64,000 bases of DNA, from assembly GCA_949825045.1 (NCBI GenBank), contig OX463808.1, positions 31,557,674-31,621,673 of the forward strand, read 5' to 3'. This stretch comes from Argyresthia goedartella (Eukaryota > Arthropoda > Insecta > Lepidoptera > Argyresthiidae). The notes below the pieces were generated by a model. That model saw nothing but the letters and a program-made list of their open reading frames with translations. It made no database searches and had not been told where the DNA came from. Every line of letters starts with the position of its first letter. Positions within the stretch are counted from its first letter, which is position 1. Shown here piece after piece: positions 43,601 to 53,782 of the stretch. The translations under genes and the position numbers were made by a program.

Positions 43601-46600
43601 TAAAAGTGACCGATGATATTCAGGTCGCCATGGATCAAAGGCAGCTCTCGGTGCTGGCTCTGCTGGACTTCAGCAGTGCTTTTAACTGTGTTGACTTCGA
43701 CATTCTCGTTGAACTTCTCAAATCTCTTAACGTCTCCTCCCTCTCTGCCAGCTGGTTTGACTCTTACCTAAGGAACCGAAAACAGCGTATCAAGTCGGAG
43801 GATGCTTGTACGGAGTGGTGTGACCTCTCTTCCGGTGTCCCCCAAGGTGGCATTCTCTCTCCTCTTCTATTCTCAATATTTATCAATTCCATATCCGATG
43901 TCCTATCTTCTTCCTATCATCTCTACGCGGATGACCTTCAGATCTATCGTCACTTCTCTCCTGATGATGTAAATTCCGCTGTGGAAGCGTTAAACGCTGA
44001 CTTGGCTGGTATTAGTGGATGGGCATCGTCATTTGGGTTGCTGGTTAATCCGAATAAGTCCCAGGCCATGATTATAGGTACCAGACACTCTTTAAACACG
44101 TTGCAGCAATTGTCTGTCCCTTCTGTAACTTATAACGGTACTGTAATCATGTATAGCGATAAAGCTAAAAACCTGGGTGTCATCTTTGATAATCAATTGT
44201 CCTGGTCAATGCATGTTAATGAGGTCAGCAGGCGAGTTTACGCAACTTTTCATTCCCTCAGGAGACTTCAGAACTTTCTTCCTCGCCAGACCAAAATAAC
44301 TCTCGCTCAGTCCCTTCTTCTCCCCCTCATTGATTATGCTGATGTTTGCTGGGTGAGCGCAAATGAAGAACAACTGAACAAACTCGAACGACTTCAAAAT
44401 CTCGGGATTCGGTTCATCTTCGGACTGCGCAAGTATGACCATGTATCTCAGCATCGCAGGGAGCTGAAGTGGCTACCGATTCGGCTTCGACGGGACTCTC
44501 ATATCCTGTGTTTCCTTTATAATATTTTGTGGAACCCTCGTTACCCTAACTTCCTACGTGATCGCTTCGAATTTCTTTCTTCAAGCAGGCCTCGGAGAAC
44601 TCATATGGCGTCTACGCTCAAAGCTCCAGATCGCTCCACTGCAGCCTACGAGCACGGGTTCAGAATCCGAGCCGTACGACTGTGGAATGAGCTTCCTTGC
44701 ACTATCAGGGACAGTCGATCTCTAGATATATTCAAAAACCGGCTAAAGAAGCACTATCTCTCCCTTTCCAGTTAGATAATATATATATACACAGTCAGGT
44801 CATAAGTTCTGTCACACAATAAAAACTTTTGAATTTAGAACGCTGGCCACAAATAAGTTTATTGAATTCGAATTTCGAATTTTTCATGAAAATAAAAATG
44901 TGTACTTTTTAGAATTTTCCTCATTTTTAAATATGGAGTGGACACTTAAAGAAGACCGTGTCGCAGTTATTGCGTTGCATCGTTGCGGTTACGCGCCAAT
45001 TCAGATTTTCGACTTACTGAAAAATTTGAATATAACCAAAAGATTCGTTTATCGTACCATAAAACGATACAATGAAGACTCTAGTGTAGATGATAGGGCA
45101 AGAAGTGGTCGCCCTCGCTCTGTTAAGACTCCAGCAGTGATAAAAGCTGTGAAGGCGCGAATTCAAAGAAATCCCATACGTAAGCAAAAACTGTTGGCCC
45201 TTCAGATGGGGTTAAGCAGGACCAAGGTGAAAAGGGTGTTAAATGAAGACTTAGGGCTTAGGGCATATCGAAGAAAAACAGGACATCGTTTGGACGCTCG
45301 TTTAATGGACCTGAGACTGAAGAGATGCCGCGCTTTGTTGAAGCGGTACGCGGGAAAAAAGCATCGGGAAATTCTTTTTTCGGATGAAAAAATTTTCACC
45401 GTGGAAGAGAGCTACAACAAACAAAATGATAAGGTGTACGCACACAGCAGTGAAGAAGCGAGCAACCGTATTCCGCGTGTCCAACGAGGTCATTTTCCAT
45501 CCTCGCTCATGGTTTGGTTGGGAGTCTCTTATTGGGGCTTAACTGAGGCACATTTTTGTGAGAAAGGCGTAAAACGAATGCAGTTGTGTATCAAAACACA
45601 GTCCTCAAGAACCTTGTGGAACCTGTTTCTCATACCATGTTTAATAACAGGCACTGGGTATTCCAACAAGATTCTGCGCCAGCTCATAGAGCGAAAAGCA
45701 CACAAGACTGGCTGGCGGCGCGTGAAATCGACTTCATCCGGCACGAAGACTGGCCCTCCTCCAGTCCAGATTTGAGTCCGTTAGATTACAAGATATGGCA
45801 ACACTTGGAGGAAAAGGCCTGCTCAAAGCCTCATCCTGATTTGGAGTCACTCAAGGCATCCTTGATTAAGGCAGCCGCCGATATTGACATGGACCTCGTT
45901 CGTGCTGCGATAGACGACTGGCCGCGCAGAATAAAGGCCTGTATTCAAAATCGCGGGGGTCACTTTGAGTAAACTTTATTCCCATAAGAATCTATGTTTT
46001 ATTAAGTTCATTTTGCTATATAAATGTTTACATAAATAATAAACATGTCTAAATTATTTCATATTGCACATGTGACAGAACTTATGACCTGACTATGTAT
46101 TTGTATGTATTAGTTTATTATACGGTTTATTCATATTTTTACGTTGTATTTAAGTAATTGTGTATGCAGTCTATTTTTAGCAATTAGGGTTATCAGTATA
46201 ATACATACTGTTTGTAGTATATATTAGTCGTAGTATTTATAGAGTTTTATTGTACGCGCAGGTCTTCCCCCGCTCAACCATCACCTCTCCTACCATCTTG
46301 GTTTGCTGGAAGAAATCTCTTTTGAGAGATAAGCTCGCCTTTGTACATGTTTTTTTCTATTATAAGTTATCTGTATGACTGTTTTGTGTAGTACAATAAA
46401 GAATAAAATATTAGATTATTATTACGGGCACAAAAAATATCAGCGATACAGCATTCCCAGATATTTCTGATGAAATAGCTAGCTTGGCAGGTACTCTCTA
46501 TAAATTGCATGCAGTCAAAACGTTTGCCGATAACTGTAACAATTTTTACGAGCACATCGGCCAACCTTCTGCGCGCTGCGAACCTGCCCAATTTTGTAAA

Positions 46601-49600
46601 GGCACATCAAAAATACTGATTTTCACAGAAAAAAAGGATCAGCAAAAACACTTTTTATGTTTTAAGTATTTTTGTTGTGCTTACATGTTCAACCTAATAC
46701 TAATCAATATATTTGCTGTGCAAATCAGTATTATTGATGTGCAGTTTAATATTTCCCTTTAGTAAATGCCTTTATGTACTAATAGTAATGTGAGGTATTA
46801 CAACAGAGGAGGTCATGACGGGATTTCGTGTGTAACTCGAGCGCGTCAGATTAAGATTGGGAGATGTTACAACCTGCTCAGTAAATCCACCAAAACTGAT
46901 CTTTCTACAATGCGTCGTAATGCAAAACTAGTTTGTTCAGAATCATGAGCAGAGTCGATTTCACTGACTTAAAATTTAGGTCATATTTTTGAAGAAAAAA
47001 AGTTATTGTTGTTGCTCTGACTCTTTGTAGCTAAGCTAACTTAGGCGCAACGTCCAGTTTGACTGACCCCTGCCTAGACTCTACTCAAGCTGAAACGAAG
47101 CTCACACAGGTGGCCGCCCACCAAAATGAACCCTGATTTCATTTTCTTTACTAAGTAAAACGAAAGGATAATTTCGTAGGTTCGCTTCCTTTCTTCACCC
47201 GGAAAAAAAGAGACAGCTTATGATTGGTGGTTGCGTCGACGGAAACATCGATCGAGTGAGCGGAAGATAGGGGTGAGGGGTGCGGGGATGTTTGTTTTGT
47301 TTAGTTTTTCATTTCGGATGGTGACCTAACTAACTTAAAAAACTAACCTACCTTAAAAAGTGTGACGGGTAATTTGATTGAATTCGCTGCCCGCGGTGTT
47401 GCGAATTTGTCAAAAGTGACAACAACTTAAGTCTCAAATATTTTCTACAATATTAGTCAAATATTTGTTTTTTCTTTCTCGATATTTTTTATTATAAAAA
47501 AATAAGTTAGGGTGTATACGGTTATGCGTTTATGGAATGACACGATGTATATAGAACCGCGCCGTTAGTGCAACAAAAGTCCATGTAAGTGGGATTTACT
47601 CGAGCGCGTCAGACTACGATATGGTGAGTTAATGATATACTGATAGACGAATTTATAAAACTTTGTGACCCACCCACTCCAAGAAGAGTGTCATTTACTC
47701 ACCAATGCTTAGTTTGACGCGTTCGAGTAAATCGTATTTGTACGGACTTTTTTTTATTGCCCTAAAGCGTTGCTCTAGTAGACGGAAAGCTCAGATCTAG
47801 TAGAGTTACTAAACATAGTATCTCCCATCTGACTCAATCTGACGCGCTCGAGTTACTCACGAAATAGCCTCGTGGCCTCCCTGACTCTTACTTATCCTAT
47901 CCACAGGACCGCGTCGGCCGAAGAATAATAAAATCCTTTCGAGAGAAACCAGCCAGCCAGTCTTTGGAGCACGGCCATGACGTCACATTCAAGGAGTTTG
48001 CACTATTCCTAACGAATAAGTCGGAGGAGTTGGCTGACATAGCCAACAACGAGCACTGGCAGCCTATTACGAATCTTTGCCATCCGTGTCTCATCAAATA
48101 CACATTAGTTGGTAAGATTTTTTTTTCTCTTACCACCCATACCTATACTATGAGCATCATCTACCGTCCGTAGTTTCGATTGGTTCGTTGATTATTCAAA
48201 TCATCATAAATTAAGCATAAATTAATAGCGGCATTTTTTATATCAATTTATGTGTCAGTGAAGCTGTTTACGTAACAACTAGGTACGTTCTGGCCTTCGA
48301 CCTTAGACTTGTAGATTCGACAAAAAAGATGACTTCATCAGTAGTAATATAGAGAAAGCCAATATATCCAATAGTTTTTTTATCCACCAAAACGCAGATG
48401 CTGATACAGGCTTGACGTCACTACATTAGCTGTCTACCTACTCAATATAATTAAGGCTACCTACTCGTATTATTAAATCTTCAGAACGTAGCAATATCGG
48501 CAAATATGCGCAATTTGCCCAGCTGTGGGACATTATGTGATCATAATATTCTTACAAATCTTTAACCCCCCCCTGTAATCTAATAAATGCGCTAATGGGT
48601 CGCGTTCTCGAGGAAAATGGGAGGAAAGTTCAGCTCCTACAAAGTCTCTTTTTTTCATACACAACAAATGTAACCAAAACTAACAAAAACCGGCAAGTGC
48701 GAGTTGGACTCGCGCACCGAGAGTTGCGCATATCTCATGTTTTTTTTTGTGAAGGAACTACAAAATTAAGGTTTCCAGATTTTTTCATGTACTTGTGCTA
48801 TCTATAAGGGATTGCTTTGTGCCAAATTTCTTGATAGGTATATAAATGGATAGAGAACATGTAGGTACTCGAAACAAAAAATTACTTGTTATTTAATACC
48901 CTAAGTTGTGGAGGAAATTGGAAGTAAAGATTACCGATACTCGCCAACGTGACACTTTTAGATATAATATCATATCACTTTATTTTTCTGAAGGTCCCCT
49001 AACTATATGAGTGGTCACCGCTTGTATCAACTTCTTTGTCAGTCGGATCTGAAATACACATACGCAACGTTACAAATCACAGTGGTTGCGAGTAGTTTTA
49101 CCCGTGTTAGTTTGTTTAGGTTTGCCCACAGCCAGTTAATAAATGAAGTGAAAATAGATTAGGTGAAATTAATTCATTTATGATTTTATTCAAATCATAA
49201 TCAAATAGCCCCAGATAGAACAAACAGACAAAAAATCGTGCCCCACAACACCATTGGCAGAGGCGTAAAAGTTTGCATATCAAACGGTGATTCCCATGGA
49301 AAAGGCGTCCCTTTGCATACCACGAAGATTTCCTCCGTGGCAGAAGTTCGCATATCACACCCACTTACACCGACAGCAGAGGCCTCCTATTCGCATACTG
49401 CGCATAAGCGCATTAGAATAGTTTGCATACCGAAAAGATTTCAAGGGCCTCCGGCCCAAAGTACGCGTGCCTATGCACCGAAAGGTTTCATAAAGGCCTC
49501 CGGCCCAAGGCTCGTGTTCACTCGTACACCAGCCACACGCTGACGACAGAGGCATTCCAGTAGCATGCCGCACAGCAACTGTTGAGGGTAGGTTAGATTT

Positions 49601-51765
49601 CAAAGGCTCCCGGCCCAAAGTAACCGTACACTCGTACACCAACCACACGCTGACGACAGAGTCATCCCAGTAGCATGCCGCACAACAACTGTTGAGGAGA
49701 GGTTATGTAGATTAGCTTCACAAAACCTTCCACTGATGGCGACAACTCACCCTCAAAGAAAGCGGCACAGGTTTCAGGGGTCCATTCACCTCCCCAAGGC
49801 ACCATAAACTAGGCAGCCGCAAAAGAAGTCCTGCCATATGACCCGGTGACGCGCTTCAGTTCATAGCGGTCGTAGGGCAGCTTCTTGACCACTCTATAAG
49901 GCCCTGGCATGCCAGGGTCCAGCTTCTCCTGTGAATGCGTGTACTTGATCACAAAGACCAAATCATCGACCTGGAACACACGAGGAGCACTACGGTTCTC
50001 ATTAGCAACAGCGTCCTGTCGCAACTGGTTAGCTGCCAAACGTTCGGCCGTCCTTTGCCGCAACATCTCCCTTCGAGACTCACGATTGGCTAAGGCCGGG
50101 TCCATTGCGACATCCCGCACTAGAGCACGTATTGCAGAGGTCGTACTCTGGTGACCCATGAGCAGGTTGAGTGTGGAGGTCTGGGTGGTCTGCTGCTTTG
50201 TCAGGTTAACAATAACAGCTGCCAAAGTTCGTCAGCCCACTCAACATTTCGCTGGCCGGCTATGAAGCTCAGCAAATTAAACACCGTTCGGACATAGCGC
50301 TCTACTTGGCCATTCGAGTTCTGCATTGCTGGCGTAATATGATGGATCTGCACGCCAGGACCTGTATCCATGAAGTGAAGCCTGCTGCCTCAAACATTGG
50401 TCCGCGATCAGTTACTACTAACTTTAGGGTCCCAAATAAGGAGATTACAAGTTTGAAATCACGTTTCAATTAATTAAGATCCTGACGAATTAAAGGTAAC
50501 GATAGGCAGTACTTTGTGTAAGCGTCGACCACAAGCATATACTGTACTTGTACTTATAACCTTTGGATACAGGAAGCGACCCTAGTACGTCGGCATGTAG
50601 GGTGTCAAATGGAACATCCGGTTTGGACCAGGATACGATCGGTTGTAGGGGGGCACGTGGGACACGCTTGTGGGTGACACTTGTCAAACAATGAGCCGTG
50701 AATTTCTTAACAAAGGCCCTAAGATCAGGAAACTAAAAATGTCTAAGTTTAAGGTTTGCATTTATGTGACCAAATTCGTCGTGAAAAATTCCTGATTTGC
50801 GCTACTACATTACTAAAAGCTTCTTATTGGCTAAATCAAGGCTGTCTGGGCGAAGAGTTGGGTCAGGGTAGTTGAAGGACAAAGGCCTTTGAGCGAAGCG
50901 AAGCCTCCTTTATACTTCGTGTCAGGTTGAACATGTAAGAACAACATAATCCAACGCTCGTTTTGCATTTTAAGTTGCTGTTTTTAGATTTTTAGTGGCG
51001 GAATTCAGTAATTTTGTCAGACGAAGCCAGTATTTCTACCCACGCTCTATTTTTTGTCGCTATTCAGTCGCTATATTTTTAAATACTACCACCCATTAAA
51101 AAACGTGTATGAAAACAAAACCTATGGCAACCAAACAAATTATGTCAGTTTCAAATAGTCAGTTTAGTTTGTTAGTTTTGACAACTTCAGAATTCCACGG
51201 ACTTTGAATATTGATTCTTGTTTAGTTAGGTTTTAGGGTTCCATAACCGAAGGGTGCCAAACGGGTCCCTATTACAAAGCTGTCCGTCTGTCTGTCCGTC
51301 ACCGGGCTGTATCTCGTGAACCGTGATAAGAAGAGAGTTGATTTTTTACAGAATGTGTTGCGTATTTCTGTTGCCGCTTCAGCAGCACATTATAAACTAC
51401 ACGCAAGGGGGTTCCCAAACACTCTTGTTCATATGTTGTTACTTGTACGATAGTGCGGAAGCCATTTTGTGCAAGTCCGACTCGCATTTGGCCGATTATT
51501 CAAACGAATAATTGTGTATTTATTTTATGCTCCAGGCAAGTACGAGACCTTACTAGACGACTCTCTACTGGCGCTCCACACGATCAACGCGTCACACATC
51601 GATTTCCCACGACTATTGAGGACCTCGGGAACCGCCGAGAAACTGTACAAATACTACTCCCAACTGCCGCTGCCACTGATCAAAAGGTTGTACAAACTGT
51701 ACAAGTACGACTACAGAATATTTAACTATGATTTGGAGAATATTGTTGGCTTTGATTTGGGTTAG
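37617..51765 (+). CDS. CHST11: Carbohydrate (chondroitin 4-O) sulfotransferase, CHST11-like
   Basis: Golgi enzymes of this family move sulfate from PAPS to N-acetylgalactosamine in chondroitin or dermatan. Four exons fit: 37617-37889, 39327-39584, 47907-48111 and 51536-51765, with phases 0, 0 and 1, giving 321 residues, a little shorter than vertebrate CHST11. The N-terminus has a hydrophobic stretch (ASVFLFINVLFCAHG) that could be a signal anchor. The exon 1/2 join makes the 5'-phosphosulfate site YVPKVACTNWKR, and exon 2 holds the 3'-phosphate site LLVVRNPFERVLSAYRNK. Exons 3-4 carry NEHWQPITNLCHPC and LVGKYETL, conserved in CHST11-14. Which family member it is cannot be decided here. Intron 2 is 8.3 kb because of nested transposons. 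Confidence 0.9.
38095..38480. other. sulfotransferase intron 1 sequence
   Basis: No exon or familiar repeat seen. Confidence 0.3.
38480..38915 (+). pseudogene. decayed 3' end of a non-LTR reverse transcriptase
   Basis: Broken frames read NLLQKRAIRAIF, then ESLRELFKEISIMTV and, later, NQIPEEILNLSQNNLKALLK. This order (QKRAIR, ESxxxLFxxxxIxTV, a final YNxxPxxI...FKxxLK block) is the usual C-terminus of insect non-LTR RTs. Several stops and shifts; no catalytic region. Confidence 0.5.
40042..40128 (-). repeat. CGGTAGCTTAGG core copy (inverted)
   Basis: Reverse complement of the core: CTTCACCTAAGCTACCGCAG at about 40097-40116, with CCCCCTTTAGTCTTCACC and GGGGGCTTAGCTGCGCTAGC forming the hairpin. 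No terminal repeats recognised. Confidence 0.5.
40570..40645 (-). repeat. CGGTAGCTTAGG core copy (inverted, truncated)
   Basis: TTCTTACATGTTCAACCTAA followed by CTTCACCTAAGCTACCGCAG. The GGGGG hairpin part is lost. Confidence 0.5.
40646..41440. other. sulfotransferase intron 2, AT-rich repeat-like DNA
   Basis: Contains paired words (TCATAATGCCCGTATTTATC, GGCAATATTCATAATGGCAA, CATGACATATTCATGTCATTG) arranged as loose inverted repeats; similar words occur at 39895-39960. No gene. Confidence 0.35.
41870..42928 (+). pseudogene. AP-endonuclease part of LINE ORF2
   Basis: 352 residues: an acidic leader then an APE-type endonuclease with NIVHINAQSI, DGILVSESFLKP, GGVAVYLR, TLILGDFNTCLL and FSFHDLIYLSYK. 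The usual catalytic pattern NxQS, E, GDFN and the final (S)DH is seen, though the last block reads FHD. The frame ends in TGA at 42926-42928 and the RT continues in another frame, so one protein has been broken by an indel near 42925. Confidence 0.8.
42925..44775 (+). pseudogene. reverse transcriptase part of LINE ORF2
   Basis: 616-codon frame without an ATG at its true beginning. It shows SFKEYRPISILPILSKV, QSGFRTGHSTVTALL, LLDFSSAFNCVDFD, SGVPQGGILSPLLF and the catalytic LYADDLQIYRH, then a LINE C-terminus ending at TAG 44773. LSKV is followed directly by QLSHYL, where related RTs have about ten more residues, so an in-frame deletion near 43515 is likely. With the upstream frameshift this copy is not autonomous. 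Confidence 0.85.
44790..46097 (+). mobile_element. maT-like mariner transposon with both ends
   Basis: Inverted ends of 27 bp (44790-44816 and 46071-46097) differ at one base, begin CACAGTCAGGTCATAAGTTC, and are flanked by TA (44788-44789, 46098-46099). The 1308-bp length is normal for a mariner. It lies within a TA-rich stretch of the LINE tail, so it is younger than the LINE. Confidence 0.92.
44933..45972 (+). pseudogene. mariner (DD37D, maT-like) transposase with one frameshift
   Basis: Starts MEWTLKEDRVAVIALH, with paired helix-turn-helix regions (FVYRTIKRYNEDSS, then GRPRSVKTP linker) and the catalytic block FSDEKIFTVEESYN. After AHFCEKGVK a single missing base in an A run near 45572 shifts the frame to one that continues QNTVLKNLVEPV, FQQDSAPAHRAKSTQDWL and SSSPDLSPLDYKIWQHL to TAA at 45972. 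The second and third Asp are separated by 37 residues, the DD37D pattern of the maT group. About 346 residues if unshifted. Only that indel breaks it, so the insertion is fairly recent. Confidence 0.88.
46598..46758. repeat. MITE with ACTGATTTGCACAGCAAAT ends, core-deleted
   Basis: GGCACATCAAAAATACTGAT at the left and the inverse at 46720-46757 (GCAAATCAGTATTATTGATG, TGCAGTTTAATATTTCCC) match the MITEs at 2750 and 3246, but most of the CGGTAGCTTAGG core is gone; ACATGTTCAACCTAATAC remains in reverse orientation. Confidence 0.6.
46805..47882. repeat. nested fold-back elements sharing a CTCGAGCGCGTCAGA core
   Basis: Outer arms: GTAACTCGAGCGCGTCAGAT (46831-46850) and its inverse AATCTGACGCGCTCGAGTTA near 47838-47857, with further matches to GGGAGAT and to TTTCGTG. 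Inner arms: ATTTACTCGAGCGCGTCAGA (about 47592) and the inverse TTTGACGCGTTCGAGTAAAT (about 47714-47733). So two inverted repeats with related ends lie one inside the other. The outer right arm ends about 25 bp before sulfotransferase exon 3. Confidence 0.7.
48112..49204. other. sulfotransferase intron 3, left part
   Basis: No exon. 48690-48725 has the GCAAGTGCGAGTTGGACTCG repeat word shared with 32475 and 51450. Confidence 0.4.
49205..50700 (-). pseudogene. Ty3/gypsy pol remnant (integrase) with 3' sequence
   Basis: Minus-strand frames at 50687-50490 (PFDTLHADVLGSLPVSKGYK, the start of an integrase core) and 50225-49809 (an integrase tail with VDDLVFVIKYTHSQEK and DPGMPGPYRVVKKLPYDRYE) are joined by broken sequence in which NSNGQVERYVRTV, the block with the catalytic Glu, is readable. 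Frames are interrupted by several stops and shifts. RT, RNase H and LTRs are not seen. A dead retrotransposon piece, unrelated in sequence to the gag fragment at 5.3 kb as far as can be told. Confidence 0.75.
49519..49710. repeat. 110-bp tandem repeat next to the gypsy remnant
   Basis: CACTCGTACACCAGCCACAC (49519) recurs as CACTCGTACACCAACCACAC (49629), each followed by GCTGACGACAGAG and GTAGCATGCCGCACA. Related GGCCTCCGGCCCAA words precede each unit, so the tandem array probably starts near 49435. Confidence 0.75.
50850..50950 (+). repeat. CGGTAGCTTAGG-family core, diverged
   Basis: GGGTAGTTGAAGGACAAAGG, then GAGCGAAGCGAAGCCTCCTT and CTTCGTGTCAGGTTGAACAT, in the family order. Confidence 0.45.
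51230..51500 (-). repeat. inverted fragment of the repeat at 32475
   Basis: GAAGGGTGCCAAACGGGTCC and, at the far end, GTGCAAGTCCGACTCGCATT are inverted relatives of the ends at 32475-32925; the middle is shorter. It ends 36 bp before the last sulfotransferase exon. Confidence 0.5.
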
Positions 51766-52194
51766 TGTTGGATGTTTTCATTCCATCTTTTAAATTGTAT
51801 ATTCAGAGCTGCTCTGTTGTTGTGAATTGCAATTAAGCGCGAACAGAAGCTGCCAAAATTTTAGATACTGATACTGGGAGAGGTCCTCCAGTTTTTGAAA
51901 GAGTGGTCAAGTGTAACAGGCGATTAATCGACGGCTAATTCAAAATAGCAGCGCGTGATTGGCTGAAATTAGTATTAAGAGTTTAAGAAATTGTCACAGC
52001 AAATTATCCGTTCGGAAACCGGTCGGTCTCGCCAATCAATTGTGTCCTATTCATTCTTTAGCTGAATGCCTGAGATAACTTAAATCTTGTGATGTCCAAG
52101 GAAGGAACCGAAACAAATAAAACCATCAAACAAATCTTCACGTTATTTCGCAGGTGACGTGGCAGTGATACAAAGTTGCGCCCATCTTAAAACA
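51766..52194. other. 3' side of the sulfotransferase gene
   Basis: Presumed 3' untranslated and flanking sequence; no gene or repeat recognised. Confidence 0.3.
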
Positions 52195-52450
52195 TAACAT
52201 AGCGTCACGCCTTTTCCTATATCGGGTGGCAGAGGCACAATTGTGCCCACTTTGAGCCAGTTACTCAATACTCTATTTTGCGTGACAGGGGGCTAGCCCA
52301 TCGCCGCATCTAAGGAGTAATAAAGGGTTCCTCAGGATGTGACTTGAAGATAAAATAATTATCTCATCAGTACATAGTCAGGAATCGAACCTGCATTTCC
52401 TGTGTGAGAAGCAAGCGTGAAACCCATTAGACCACGAAGCTCATCTTAAA
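52195..52450 (-). repeat. tRNA-derived SINE (family 1), full-length-like
   Basis: On the minus strand a tRNA-like head (A box TGGTCTAATGG, B box GGTTCGATTCC within CAGGTTCGATTCCTG) is followed by a body with ATGCGGCGATGGGCTAGCCC and a tail with CACCCGATATAGGAAAAGGC. The anticodon and acceptor stems do not pair, so this is a SINE head and not a tRNA gene. Body-only copies lie at 1868 and 14312. Confidence 0.7.
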
Positions 52451-53074
52451 TTTCAAGTAATTTTAATTTTGATAATACCCTATCTAGTACTCTATCTACA
52501 TGGGGACTGCTCAAACCTCACCTTAATTGCCAATTAGCTGTAATATAAACTAATTTTAAATATTGACCTTTTTAATAGGCATCCGTGTTGCAATCAAATC
52601 AACAGTAAATATCCTGTTCTAGTCCAAATATTGTTGTACTAAATTTATATTTCAAATTCTTTTCGATTTTAATTGAAATTAACATGCACAATAAAATACA
52701 AAATGTTAAAAATCCACACAAAGCTTCGTCACAAAATAATAAATAATAAACATTATACAAACGTAACTACACATAGAAACCGCTCCAAGAATGACCCGGC
52801 ACAAAGCTCCCCATTACACTAGCAGCATTACCGCTGCTGCACCTCACATGCACCTCACGGTCCTCTGGACTAGGAAAGCCCCAGAGCGTTGGTCAAATCC
52901 ATTAACTTAAAAATTAAGTACATAAGTCAAATTAATTTATATTTGTATAATATGTCCGCTGATTGTTTACCCTTTTTATCTAGTTACATTAAATGCGGAA
53001 TGCAAATGACGGCATTATTCCGTGCCTTGCAAGCTGTATGCCATTCTAGCTTAATAGTATAAGTACTACTCGTT
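52451..53074. other. spacer, no gene seen
   Basis: AT-rich; no exon or repeat recognised. Confidence 0.3.
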
Positions 53075-53403
53075 GGAAATATCTGTGGACCCCGGTGGAA
53101 TGCGCGTGGATGGAAACTTATTTGGGTGACGTGGCATTTGAACAGGTCCACAGATATTTCCGACGGGCAGTGTCTTCATTTACATGCTGCCAAATGGGTC
53201 ACTATAAGTGCGAGTATGTGTCAGTCGTACTAGCAGATCTGAATATCACCGAGGAATGTAATACGGTACCTACAATAGTACATTGTTCACCGAGAGGAGA
53301 AAGTGACCGATTACCGACGAGGGTGTCGTTTGAAGCCCGAGCCGTAGGCGATAGTGCTTTATACTACACATACGATGAAAATAAAAAACTAAATCTTTAC
53401 TAA
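53075..53403 (+). other. 17-bp inverted repeat overlapping a 102-codon frame
   Basis: GGAAATATCTGTGGACC (53075-53091) and its exact inverse (53145-53161) flank 53 bp. A frame from ATG 53095 to TAA 53403 starts within the loop and encodes MECAWMETYLGDVAFEQV followed by a Cys-containing stretch; I recognise no domain and no signal peptide. Could be a small gene, part of an exon or chance. Confidence 0.3.
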
Positions 53404-53782
53404 TTGAACTATCACTACTTATCATTTTGATAGTTTTATTTTACTTTCTACGAAAACTGAATCCTCAAACAACACACAAATTGAAAATGGCGCCAACCAA
53501 TGGCGTCTGCAATTTTCACATGTTCTTTTTTCAAATTGTTTGACACCATCCAACACACAGCTAGTGGCCAGTGTCATTTTGCGAACTTGGAGATAAAAAC
53601 TCACTGTAAAAACTTTTTGGCTTTTGATATTTAGGTTACCGGCTACCGGTAAGACTATGCGTCTTACCCAAAATAAAAAAAAAAACACGTAAGAAATGGA
53701 TTTTCATACACTTTTCTCTCCCGCTCAGATGCGTTTTCTCCCCGTATATTTGTTCGATATGCAATGACGTACTTTCTACCGT

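Larger units (their letters stand above)
41445..46412 (+). mobile_element. CR1/Jockey-like non-LTR retrotransposon, interrupted by a mariner
   Basis: A near-complete element in sulfotransferase intron 2: an endonuclease frame, an RT frame and a 3' tail (TTTGCTGGAAGAAATCTCTT, GAGATAAGCTCGCCTTTGTA) that also marks truncated copies at 245-340 and 1045-1110. The tail starts after RT stop 44775, is split by the mariner at 44790-46097, and resumes at 46100. The 5' end is a guess. Clade placement rests on the order of endonuclease and RT motifs. Confidence 0.75.

Noticed and set aside
52370..52450. A functional tRNA gene on the minus strand
   Set aside because: A and B boxes and a T arm are present, but acceptor and anticodon stems do not pair and a SINE body follows directly; better explained as a SINE head.
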